Shown here in pieces: positions 57,022-64,000 of a stretch of DNA of 64,000 nt. Both the position numbers and the translations under genes were made by a program. The notes under the pieces are model-generated. The model worked only from the letters and a program-made list of their open reading frames with translations, was not told the DNA's origin and made no database searches. The DNA comes from Enterobacter sp. C2 (GTDB lineage: Bacteria > Pseudomonadota > Gammaproteobacteria > Enterobacterales > Enterobacteriaceae), in assembly GCF_019880405.1 (NCBI RefSeq), contig NZ_CP082269.1, forward strand, positions 1,364,001 to 1,428,000. The letters are read 5' to 3'. Each line of letters starts with the position of its first letter. The first letter of the stretch is position 1.

Positions 57022-57990
57022 TCAGGCAAGCACTAAATCACTCTGCGGCTGGCAGGAGCAGGCCAGCACGTAGCCCTCTGCAACCTCGGCATCGGTCAGC
57101 GTCATGGTGCTGGTCACCGCATACTCCCCGGCGACCACCTTCGTTTTACAGCAGCCGCACACGCCTGCCCGGCAGGCCACGTTAACCGGAACCTTATTGC
57201 TCTCCATCGCCTCCAGCAGGGTCGTACCGACCGGCGCGTAAAATTCCCGCGCCAGCTGCAAGGCGCTGATCTTCAGCCCACTGCTGGCCGCCGCTGTGAC
57301 CGGCACAAAGAACTGCTCTTTGTAGAAACGCGTTACGCCCAGCGATTTCACCGTGTTTTCCACCCACGCCATGTAAGGCGCAGGGCCGCAGGTCATCACG
57401 GTGCGCGAGGCGAGATCCGGCACGCTCTGCAGCAGCTCGGTGGTCAACCGACCGGGAATAAACCCTGAAGTGGCGTTGTGCTCTGCCAGCAGGGTGACCG
57501 GATAGTCACGCCACTCGTCGGCGAAGATGACGTCCTGCGGCGAGCGCACGCTGAAGAGAGTCTGCACGTCGGCCTGCGGGCGGTGTTTCGCCAGCCAGCG
57601 GCGCATCGACATAATCGGCGTAACGCCGCAGCCTGCCGCCAGCAGTAGCACCCGGTCGCCAGGCTTATCGTCACAGGTAAACTCACCCTGAGCGTCAGAG
57701 AGCCAGATATAGTCCCCGCGTTTTACCTCCCGCGTCAGCCACTGCGAGCCTACACCGTCGTCAAGACGGCGCACGGTCAGCGTAATGTACTCGCTTACCC
57801 CCGGCGTAGAGGAGAGCGTATAGGCGCGTAGGGTATCGGCGGCGTTGCCGATGCTGACCAGAGCATACTGTCCGGCACGGTACGGATAGTAGTCGTGGCA
57901 CAGCAGAGAGAGCGTCCAGACATCCGGCGTCTCCTGGTGAATGTGGTGAATCTGCATCCGCCACGGACACTGTGAGGTTGGCATCGTCAT
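57022..57990 (-). CDS. hcr: NADH oxidoreductase Hcr
   Basis: Iron-sulfur flavoprotein of 322 residues as in E. coli. FAD domain RAYTLSSTPG near residue 55, NAD-binding CGVTPIMSMRRW and TCGPAPYMAWVE, and a C-terminal plant-type [2Fe-2S] domain with CRAGVCGCC and a final CSC. Passes electrons from NADH to Hcp, encoded ten bases upstream. Confidence 0.97.
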   Translation of the reverse strand: MTMPTSQCPWRMQIHHIHQETPDVWTLSLLCHDYYPYRAGQYALVSIGNAADTLRAYTLSSTPGVSEYITLTVRRLDDGVGSQWLTREVKRGDYIWLSDAQGEFTCDDKPGDRVLLLAAGCGVTPIMSMRRWLAKHRPQADVQTLFSVRSPQDVIFADEWRDYPVTLLAEHNATSGFIPGRLTTELLQSVPDLASRTVMTCGPAPYMAWVENTVKSLGVTRFYKEQFFVPVTAAASSGLKISALQLAREFYAPVGTTLLEAMESNKVPVNVACRAGVCGCCKTKVVAGEYAVTSTMTLTDAEVAEGYVLACSCQPQSDLVLA

Positions 57991-58000
57991 TATCTCCTCC

Positions 58001-59653
58001 TTACGCGCTCAGCAGCTGCTGCATATCTTGTTCAACGGTGGTGACCGAGCGCAGGCCAAACTTCTCGTTCAGCACCGCCAGCAGATCCGGGGTCAGGAAG
58101 CCCGGTGCGGTTGGGCCGGTAACGATATTGGTGACGCCCAAAGAGAGCAGGGTCAGCAGAATAACAATCGCTTTCTGCTCGAACCACGAGAGCACCAGCG
58201 ACAGAGGCAGGTCGTTGACTCCGCAGCCCAGCTTCTCAGCCAGGGTCACCGCCAGAATAATCGCCGAGTAGGCGTCGTTGCACTGACCGGCATCCACCAG
58301 GCGCGGCAGCCCTTCGATGTTGCCAAAGTCGAGCTTGTTAAAGCGGTACTTGCCGCAGGCCAGGGTGAGGATCAGGCAATCTTCCGGCACGCTGGTGGCG
58401 AAGTCGGTAAAGTAGCTACGCTCCCCGCGTGCGCCGTCGCAGCCACCCACCAGGAAGATATGGCGAAGCTTCTCCCGGCTCACCAGGTCGATCAGCGTAT
58501 CGGCCGCGCCGAGCAGGGTTTGACGGCCGAAGCCGACGGTGATCAGGTGTTCAATTTCGCTGTAAGGGAAGCCCGCCATCTGCTGGGCCTGGGCGATCAC
58601 CGGCGCAAAATCATCACCTTCGAGGTGGCTTACACCCGGCCAGCCAACGATGCTGCGCGTCCAGATACGATCGTCATAGGCACCCGGAGCCGGGTCAATG
58701 ATGCAGTTGGAGGTCATCACGATGGGGCCAGGGAAGCGGGCAAACTCCACCTGCTGGTTCTGCCAGCCGCTGCCGTAGTTACCTACCAGATGTTTATACT
58801 TACGCAGTTCCGGATAGCCGTGCGCTGGCAGCATTTCGCCGTGGGTATAGACGTTCACGCCTGTGCCCTCGGTCTGCTGCAACAGGTTGTGCAGATCCTT
58901 CAGATCGTGGCCGGAGATCAGAATACATTTCCCGGCTACCGCCTTGACGTTAACCTGGGTGGGGGTCGGATGGCCATAGGCGCTGGTCTCCCCGGCGTCG
59001 AGGATGCTCATTACCTGGAAGTTCATCTGGCCGATCTCCATGGCGCACGCCAGCAGAGCATTCATATCCGCAGGCCAGGTGCCCAGCCACGCCATGATTT
59101 TATGGTACTGAGCGTAGATGGCGTTGTCGTACTGACCGAGCACGTGGGCATGCTCCATGTAGGCTGCCGCCCCTTTCAGGCCGTAGAGGCAGAGCAGGCG
59201 CAGGCCAAGAATATTGTCGCCGATTTCGGCTTTGTCTTTGTTCGGGGTAAAGACAGCGGCCTGGCGCTGAAGCTCGCCCAGGTCGTCGCTGATCAGCTGT
59301 AATCCCGCCATCGGGTTATCAACGGAGGCGGTGGGATCGATGCTCAGGCACAGCGCTTTCAGCGCCTCGCGTTTGGCGATAGCTTCCTGGGCATAACCGA
59401 CGATGCGCGGTGAATCAAAGTTCACGTTGGTGAGGGTGGAGAAGAAGGCGCGCGGGGCGAAGCTATCGATCTCATGATCGATCAGATCGTAGTCGCGGGC
59501 TTTCAGCGCCCAGGCGGACAAGCCTTGCAGCGCTGCGATCAAGAGATCCTGTAGGTCAGAGGTCTCTGCGGTTTTACCGCACATACCCTGCGCATAGGAG
59601 CAGCCGTTGCCAGCCGGGGTACGGATAGTTTGTTCACATTGCACACAAAACAT
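58001..59653 (-). CDS. hcp: Hydroxylamine reductase / NO reductase Hcp (hybrid-cluster protein)
   Basis: 550 residues as in E. coli with the start at [10 protein letters not shown] (59653). N-terminal cluster cysteines in FCVQCEQ, GNGC and GMCGK; hybrid-cluster ligands in the C-terminal half ([27 protein letters not shown]). Reduces nitric oxide under anaerobic nitrosative stress and also S-nitrosylates partner proteins in E. coli. An NsrR-like dyad sits just upstream. Confidence 0.97.
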   Translation of the reverse strand: MFCVQCEQTIRTPAGNGCSYAQGMCGKTAETSDLQDLLIAALQGLSAWALKARDYDLIDHEIDSFAPRAFFSTLTNVNFDSPRIVGYAQEAIAKREALKALCLSIDPTASVDNPMAGLQLISDDLGELQRQAAVFTPNKDKAEIGDNILGLRLLCLYGLKGAAAYMEHAHVLGQYDNAIYAQYHKIMAWLGTWPADMNALLACAMEIGQMNFQVMSILDAGETSAYGHPTPTQVNVKAVAGKCILISGHDLKDLHNLLQQTEGTGVNVYTHGEMLPAHGYPELRKYKHLVGNYGSGWQNQQVEFARFPGPIVMTSNCIIDPAPGAYDDRIWTRSIVGWPGVSHLEGDDFAPVIAQAQQMAGFPYSEIEHLITVGFGRQTLLGAADTLIDLVSREKLRHIFLVGGCDGARGERSYFTDFATSVPEDCLILTLACGKYRFNKLDFGNIEGLPRLVDAGQCNDAYSAIILAVTLAEKLGCGVNDLPLSLVLSWFEQKAIVILLTLLSLGVTNIVTGPTAPGFLTPDLLAVLNEKFGLRSVTTVEQDMQQLLSA

Positions 59654-59666
59654 AATCACACCTATA

Positions 59667-59689
59667 AAGTTATATTTTAAATACATGTT
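59667..59689. promoter_or_regulatory. NsrR-type operator of hcp-hcr
   Basis: Minus strand AACATGTATTT-A-AAATATAACTT, an 11-1-11 dyad close to the NsrR consensus (AAGATGYATTT and its complement), 14 to 36 bases before the hcp start. hcp-hcr is a main NsrR target in enterobacteria. An FNR-like TTGAT-N4-CGCAA at 59748-59761 lies further upstream and is only half-matched. Confidence 0.7.
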
Positions 59690-59866
59690 TAAGATTATGC
59701 CCCGGCGAAAGGCGGTGAAAGCGATATTTATGCTATCTGAAGGGAGATTGATTTAGCGCAATTTTATTGACGGGCAGCTAAGCCTAAAGGGGTATCAAGG
59801 GGAATAATATCGTTAAGCATCCCGCAAATTTATGTAATGATTAAAAAACACTCTGTGGGAGGCGAA

Positions 59867-61525
59867 ATGCGACTTGAGCGGGTAGAGATTGTAGGGTTTC
59901 GCGGCATTAATCGTTTGTCGTTGATGCTGGAGCACAATAACGTGCTGATAGGGGAAAATGCGTGGGGAAAATCGAGCCTGCTGGATGCGCTCACGCTTCT
60001 GCTCTCACCGGAAACAGAACTGTATACGTTTACCCGCAATGACTTCTGGTTTCCCCCCGGTGATGTGCAGGGTCGCGAGCGCCACCTGCATATCATTCTG
60101 ACCTTTTGTGAAGCCGAGCCGGGTAACTATCGTGCCCGTCGCTATCGCCCGCTGGCGAACTGCATGGCTCAGGGAACGGATGGCTATCGGCGGATTTTCT
60201 ATCGTCTCGAAGCAGAGCAGACCCATGAGGGTCATGTCACCACCCGCCGCAGTTTTCTGGATGCCGAGGGCCAGACGCTGACGCTGACGGAAGCCGATGG
60301 CCTGGCACAGCACCTGGTCCGGCTGATGCCGGTTCTGCGCCTGCGCGATGCCCGTTTTATGCGCCGTATTCGCAACGGTAGCGTGCCGGATCTGCCGGAG
60401 GTGGACTTCACCGCCCGTCAGCTCGACGTGCTGGCCCACGATCTGGTCTCGCGCCCGCAAAACCTCAGCGACGGGCAGATCCGTCAGGGGCTATCGGCGA
60501 TGGTGCAGCTGCTGGAGCACTATTTTGCCGAGCAGGGCACCGGTGAATCGCGCCAGCGCCTGATGCGCCGCCGCTCCCACGATGAGCAGCGCAGCTGGCG
60601 CTATCTTGATATCATCAACCGAATGATCGACAGGCCCGGCGGCCGCAGCCATCGGGTGATCCTGCTGGGCCTGTTCGCCACCCTGTTAAAAGCCAAGGGA
60701 ACCGTGCAGCTGGACAGGGACGCGCGCCCGCTGCTGCTAATTGAAGATCCCGAGACACGCCTGCACCCGATTATGCTCTCGGTGGCCTGGCACCTGCTCA
60801 ACCTGCTGCCGCTCCAGCGTATTACCACCACCAACTCCGGGGAGCTGCTCTCCCTGACGCCCGTCGAGCACCTCTGCCGGCTGGTGCGCGAGGCCTCGCG
60901 GGTCGCTGCCTGGCGACTGGGGCCGGGCGGACTAAGCGCGGAGGATGGCCGCCGCATCGCCTTTCATATTCGTGCCAACCGTCCCTCGTCACTCTTTGCC
61001 CGCTGCTGGCTGCTGGTAGAGGGGGAGACCGAGACCTGGACCATCAGCGAGCTGGCCCGCCAGTGCGGACACCACTTCGATGCTGAAGGGATTAAGGTGA
61101 TTGAGTTTGCTCAATCTGGCCTCAGGCCGCTGGTAAAGTTTGCCCGGCGGATGGGCATCGCGTGGCATGTGCTGGTCGATGGCGACGAGGCGGGAAAAAA
61201 ATACGCCGCCACGGTGCGCAGCCTGCTCGATAATGACAAGGCGCTGGAGCGGGAGCATTTAACGGTGCTGCCCGCCCTTGATATGGAGCATTTCATGTAC
61301 CGCCAGGGCTTCGCTGATGTCTATCACCGCGTGGCCCAGCTGCCGGAGGGGATCCGTATGAACGAGCGGCGAGTGATCGTTAAAGCGATTCACCGCTCCT
61401 CCAAGCCGGACCTGGCCATCGAGGTGGCGCTGGAGGCGGGACGGCGTGGCGTAGAGGCGGTTCCGCCGCTGTTACGCAGCATGTTTTCCCGCGTGCTGTG
61501 GCTGGCGCGTGGACGGGCAGACTAA
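59867..61525 (+). CDS. ybjD: OLD-family ATP-dependent endonuclease-like protein YbjD
   Basis: 552 residues as in E. coli YbjD when started at MRLERVEIVGFRGINRL (behind GGGAGG). N-terminal SMC/RecF-type ATPase with Walker A GENAWGKSS near residue 29 and the later LLIEDPETRLHP (Walker B) near 295; C-terminal TOPRIM nuclease domain with LLVEGETET near 390 and DGDEAGKKY near 440. OLD-family nucleases include phage-defence enzymes; YbjD's own role is unknown. lysO, aqpZ and ybjX, its E. coli neighbours, are absent. Confidence 0.93.
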   Translation: MRLERVEIVGFRGINRLSLMLEHNNVLIGENAWGKSSLLDALTLLLSPETELYTFTRNDFWFPPGDVQGRERHLHIILTFCEAEPGNYRARRYRPLANCMAQGTDGYRRIFYRLEAEQTHEGHVTTRRSFLDAEGQTLTLTEADGLAQHLVRLMPVLRLRDARFMRRIRNGSVPDLPEVDFTARQLDVLAHDLVSRPQNLSDGQIRQGLSAMVQLLEHYFAEQGTGESRQRLMRRRSHDEQRSWRYLDIINRMIDRPGGRSHRVILLGLFATLLKAKGTVQLDRDARPLLLIEDPETRLHPIMLSVAWHLLNLLPLQRITTTNSGELLSLTPVEHLCRLVREASRVAAWRLGPGGLSAEDGRRIAFHIRANRPSSLFARCWLLVEGETETWTISELARQCGHHFDAEGIKVIEFAQSGLRPLVKFARRMGIAWHVLVDGDEAGKKYAATVRSLLDNDKALEREHLTVLPALDMEHFMYRQGFADVYHRVAQLPEGIRMNERRVIVKAIHRSSKPDLAIEVALEAGRRGVEAVPPLLRSMFSRVLWLARGRAD

Positions 61526-61621
61526 TCCTGAAACGTTGAGGCAAAAAAAGAGAGGGTTTCAGCGGCTGGCGGTTCATATAGAATTGTTTCAGTGTAGTCA
61601 GGTTAACTATCCGGAATTTTT

Positions 61622-62737
61622 ATGAATCTTAAGGGAAAACGCAGGAAGATTTACGTCGCGCTGGCGCTGCTCCTGCTGATCGTCGCCGTTTGGGGATGGC
61701 AGAAGCTCAATGCGCCAATCGCGCAGTACCAGACGCTGATCGTCCGACCTGGTGAGCTTCAGCAGAGCGTGCTGGCGACAGGCAAGCTGGATGCCTTGCG
61801 CAAGGTTGACGTAGGTGCCCAGGTGAGCGGGCAGCTGAAAACCCTGTCGGTTAACATCGGCGACAAGGTGAAAAAGGATCAGCTGCTGGGGGTGATCGAT
61901 CCCGAACAGGCGCAGAACCAGATCCGTGAAGTAGAGGCCACGCTAATGGAGCTGCGGGCCCAGCGCCGTCAGGCGGAGGCGGAGAAGCGGCTGGCGGCGG
62001 TCACCCTCTCCCGTCAGCAGCAGCTGGCCAGGACCCAGGCGGTATCTCGCCAGGATCTCGACAGCGCCGCCACTGAGCTGGCGGTAAAAGAGGCGCAGAC
62101 CGGTACCATAGAAGCGCAGATCAAGCGTAACCAGGCCACGCTCGACACGGCAAAAACCAACCTCGACTACACGCGGATTATCGCCCCGATGGCGGGAGAG
62201 GTGACGCAGATTACGACCCTGCAAGGCCAGACGGTGATCGCCGCCCAGCAGGCGCCGAACATTCTCACCCTGGCGGATATGAGCACCATGCTGGTCAAAG
62301 CCCAGGTTTCAGAAGCAGACGTTATTCACCTCAAGCCGGGGCAGAAGGCGTGGTTTACCGTACTGGGGGATCCGCTGACGCGCTACGAAGGGGTGCTGAA
62401 GGATATTCTACCGACGCCGGAGAAGGTTAACGACGCCATCTTCTACTATGCGCGTTTTGAGGTGCCGAATCCGCAAGGGGTACTGCGTCTGGAGATGACC
62501 GCTCAGGTCCATATTCAACTCTCGACGGTGAAAAACGTGCTGACCATCCCGCTGGCGGCGCTGGGTGAACCCATTGGCGATAACCGTTACAAGGTCACGC
62601 TGCTGCGCAACGGTGAAACCCGCGAGCGGGAGGTAACGCTCGGGGCGCGCAACGATACCGACGCTGAAGTCGTGAAAGGCCTGGAGGAGGGCGATGAGGT
62701 CGTTATTGACCAGGATAACGCCGGAGCCGCACCATGA
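61622..62737 (+). CDS. macA: Macrolide export membrane-fusion protein MacA
   Basis: 371 residues as in E. coli. N-terminal membrane helix (about 9-27), then lipoyl/barrel halves and a coiled-coil hairpin (about 95-170, rich in E, R, Q, A). Links MacB in the inner membrane to TolC. Overlaps macB by four bases (ATGA). Confidence 0.96.
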   Translation: MNLKGKRRKIYVALALLLLIVAVWGWQKLNAPIAQYQTLIVRPGELQQSVLATGKLDALRKVDVGAQVSGQLKTLSVNIGDKVKKDQLLGVIDPEQAQNQIREVEATLMELRAQRRQAEAEKRLAAVTLSRQQQLARTQAVSRQDLDSAATELAVKEAQTGTIEAQIKRNQATLDTAKTNLDYTRIIAPMAGEVTQITTLQGQTVIAAQQAPNILTLADMSTMLVKAQVSEADVIHLKPGQKAWFTVLGDPLTRYEGVLKDILPTPEKVNDAIFYYARFEVPNPQGVLRLEMTAQVHIQLSTVKNVLTIPLAALGEPIGDNRYKVTLLRNGETREREVTLGARNDTDAEVVKGLEEGDEVVIDQDNAGAAP

Positions 62738-64000
62738 CGACCCTGCTTGAGCTGCGGGATATCCGCCGCAGCTACCCCTCAGGCGAAGGCATGGTTGAGG
62801 TGCTGAAAGGTGTCACGCTAGATATCGCCGCCGGTGAGATGGTGGCCATCGTGGGCGCATCCGGCTCGGGTAAATCGACCCTGATGAATATTCTTGGCTG
62901 CCTGGATAAACCTACCAGCGGCAGCTACAGGGTGGCAGGGGTGGACGTCGCCACGCTGGACGGTGACGCGCTGGCCCGCCTGCGCAGGGAGCATTTCGGC
63001 TTTATCTTCCAGCGCTACCATCTGCTCTCCCACCTGACGGCGGCGCAGAACGTGGAGGTGCCTGCGGTCTACGCGGGTACCGAGCGTAAAGCACGGCTGG
63101 CCCGCGCCAATGCGCTGCTGAAGCGGCTGGGTCTGGCGGAACGGGAGAGCTATCAGCCTTCTCAGCTCTCCGGCGGCCAGCAGCAGCGCGTCAGTATTGC
63201 CAGAGCGCTAATGAACGGTGGGCAGGTGATCCTCGCCGATGAGCCTACCGGGGCGCTGGATAGCCATTCGGGAGAGGAGGTCATGGCTATCCTCCATCAG
63301 CTGCGCGATGCGGGCCATACGGTGATTATCGTCACCCACGATCCGCAGGTGGCGGCGCAGGCTGAGCGGATCATTGAGATCCGCGACGGCGAGATTATCC
63401 GCAATCCGCCGCCAGCGGTGAAGCCGGAAGCCGTCCGCCAGCAGCCCAGCGTCCAGCCAGATAACGGCTGGCAGCAGTTCAGCAGTGGTTTTCGTGAGGC
63501 ATTGACCATGGCGTGGCGGGCGATGGCGGCCAACAAGATGCGCACCCTACTGACCATGCTGGGGATTATTATCGGCATCGCCTCGGTGGTGTCGATTGTG
63601 GTGGTGGGGGATGCCGCCAAGCAGCTGGTGCTGGCGGATATCCGCGCCATCGGGACCAACACCATTGACGTCTATCCAGGGAAAGATTTTGGCGATGACG
63701 ATCCGCAATACCAGCAGGCGCTGAAGTATGACGATCTGATTGCTATCCAGAAGCAGCCCTGGGTTCGCTCGGCGACCCCGGCGGTATCTCAGAACCTGCG
63801 TCTGCGCTACGGCGGGACCGACGTGGCCGCCAGCGCTAACGGCGTCAGCGGGCAGTATTTTAACGTCTACGGGATGACCTTCAGCGAGGGGACCACCTTC
63901 AACGATCAGCAGCTTACCGGCCGCGCCCAGGTCGTGATCCTGGACGAGAACACCCGACGTCAGCTCTTTCCCAATAAGGCCAAAGTCGTGGGTGAAATTG
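62734..64000 (+). CDS. macB: Macrolide export ABC transporter MacB (N-terminal part)
   Basis: The first about 422 residues of the roughly 648-residue transporter; the frame is open at the window end. ATP-binding domain with Walker [10 protein letters not shown] near 42, signature LSGGQQQR near 148, Walker B VILADEP; the first membrane helix begins near 270 ([16 protein letters not shown]), followed by the start of the periplasmic domain. Start ATG overlaps the macA stop. Exports macrolides and enterotoxin with MacA and TolC. Confidence 0.96.
   Translation, partial: MTTLLELRDIRRSYPSGEGMVEVLKGVTLDIAAGEMVAIVGASGSGKSTLMNILGCLDKPTSGSYRVAGVDVATLDGDALARLRREHFGFIFQRYHLLSHLTAAQNVEVPAVYAGTERKARLARANALLKRLGLAERESYQPSQLSGGQQQRVSIARALMNGGQVILADEPTGALDSHSGEEVMAILHQLRDAGHTVIIVTHDPQVAAQAERIIEIRDGEIIRNPPPAVKPEAVRQQPSVQPDNGWQQFSSGFREALTMAWRAMAANKMRTLLTMLGIIIGIASVVSIVVVGDAAKQLVLADIRAIGTNTIDVYPGKDFGDDDPQYQQALKYDDLIAIQKQPWVRSATPAVSQNLRLRYGGTDVAASANGVSGQYFNVYGMTFSEGTTFNDQQLTGRAQVVILDENTRRQLFPNKAKVVGEI

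Noticed and set aside
58028-59302. Open frame of 424 codons antisense to hcp
   Set aside because: Runs wholly inside hcp, with skewed residue composition; hcp itself is certain.
1-64000. tRNA, rRNA, insertion sequences, prophage or integrase genes
   Set aside because: I looked for transposase, integrase and tRNA-like features, especially at the joints of the gfr, ars and adhesin regions, and saw none I could support.

Overview
This is a chromosomal window from a member of the Enterobacteriaceae. Most genes are recognisable, by protein sequence, length and order, as the block that in Escherichia coli runs from gsiBCD past rimO, dacC, deoR, mdfA, ybjL, rimK, potFGHI, artPIQM/artJ, poxB and hcp-hcr to macAB. 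It is not E. coli: several E. coli genes of this block are missing here (ybjC/nfsA, ybjQ, ybjT, lysO/aqpZ, ybjX and others), and accessory modules sit at the joints. The overall picture suits an Enterobacter-, Lelliottia- or Leclercia-like genome; I cannot name the species from sequence alone.

Layout. 1-2628: end of the glutathione importer operon (gsiB partial, gsiC, gsiD). 2684-5113: a membrane PQQ-dependent dehydrogenase, followed by a scar that holds a LysR-type gene remnant. 5686-13198: a sigma-54 activator and a six-gene operon (mannose-type PTS plus two SIS-domain deglycases) matching the gfr system for glucoselysine/fructoselysine, with a textbook -24/-12 promoter. 13291-15208: rimO and bssR. 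15370-17459: arsRBC with a clear palindromic operator. 17456-20407: a GlxA-type AraC regulator, an MBL-fold hydrolase and a four-fold repeated membrane protein. 20595-32804: housekeeping genes (aldose dehydrogenase, gstB, dacC, deoR, ybjG, mdfA, ybjJ, ybjL, ybjM, grxA, rimK, ybjN), with the sigma-E small RNA RybB between a small membrane gene and ybjL. 33154-37291: potFGHI putrescine importer. 37370-44480: ybjO, rlmC, the arginine transporter genes, ybjP and amiD.

44494-52405 is the most unusual part. It holds a Crp-fold/IprA-like regulator, a 1260-residue inverse autotransporter (intimin/invasin type) with eight Big-1-like repeats, and two further genes (245 and 686 residues) made of a roughly 110-residue Ig-like module that also forms the C-terminal domain of the adhesin. 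The two companions have no visible signal peptide. The three genes therefore look like one co-evolving, module-sharing surface or adhesion system, probably controlled by the adjacent regulator; this is the best candidate for something undescribed.

52503-64000 returns to the conserved backbone: ybjS, ltaE, poxB, a DoxX-family gene, hcr, hcp (with an NsrR-like operator), the OLD-family gene ybjD, and the macrolide exporter genes macA and macB (cut by the window end).
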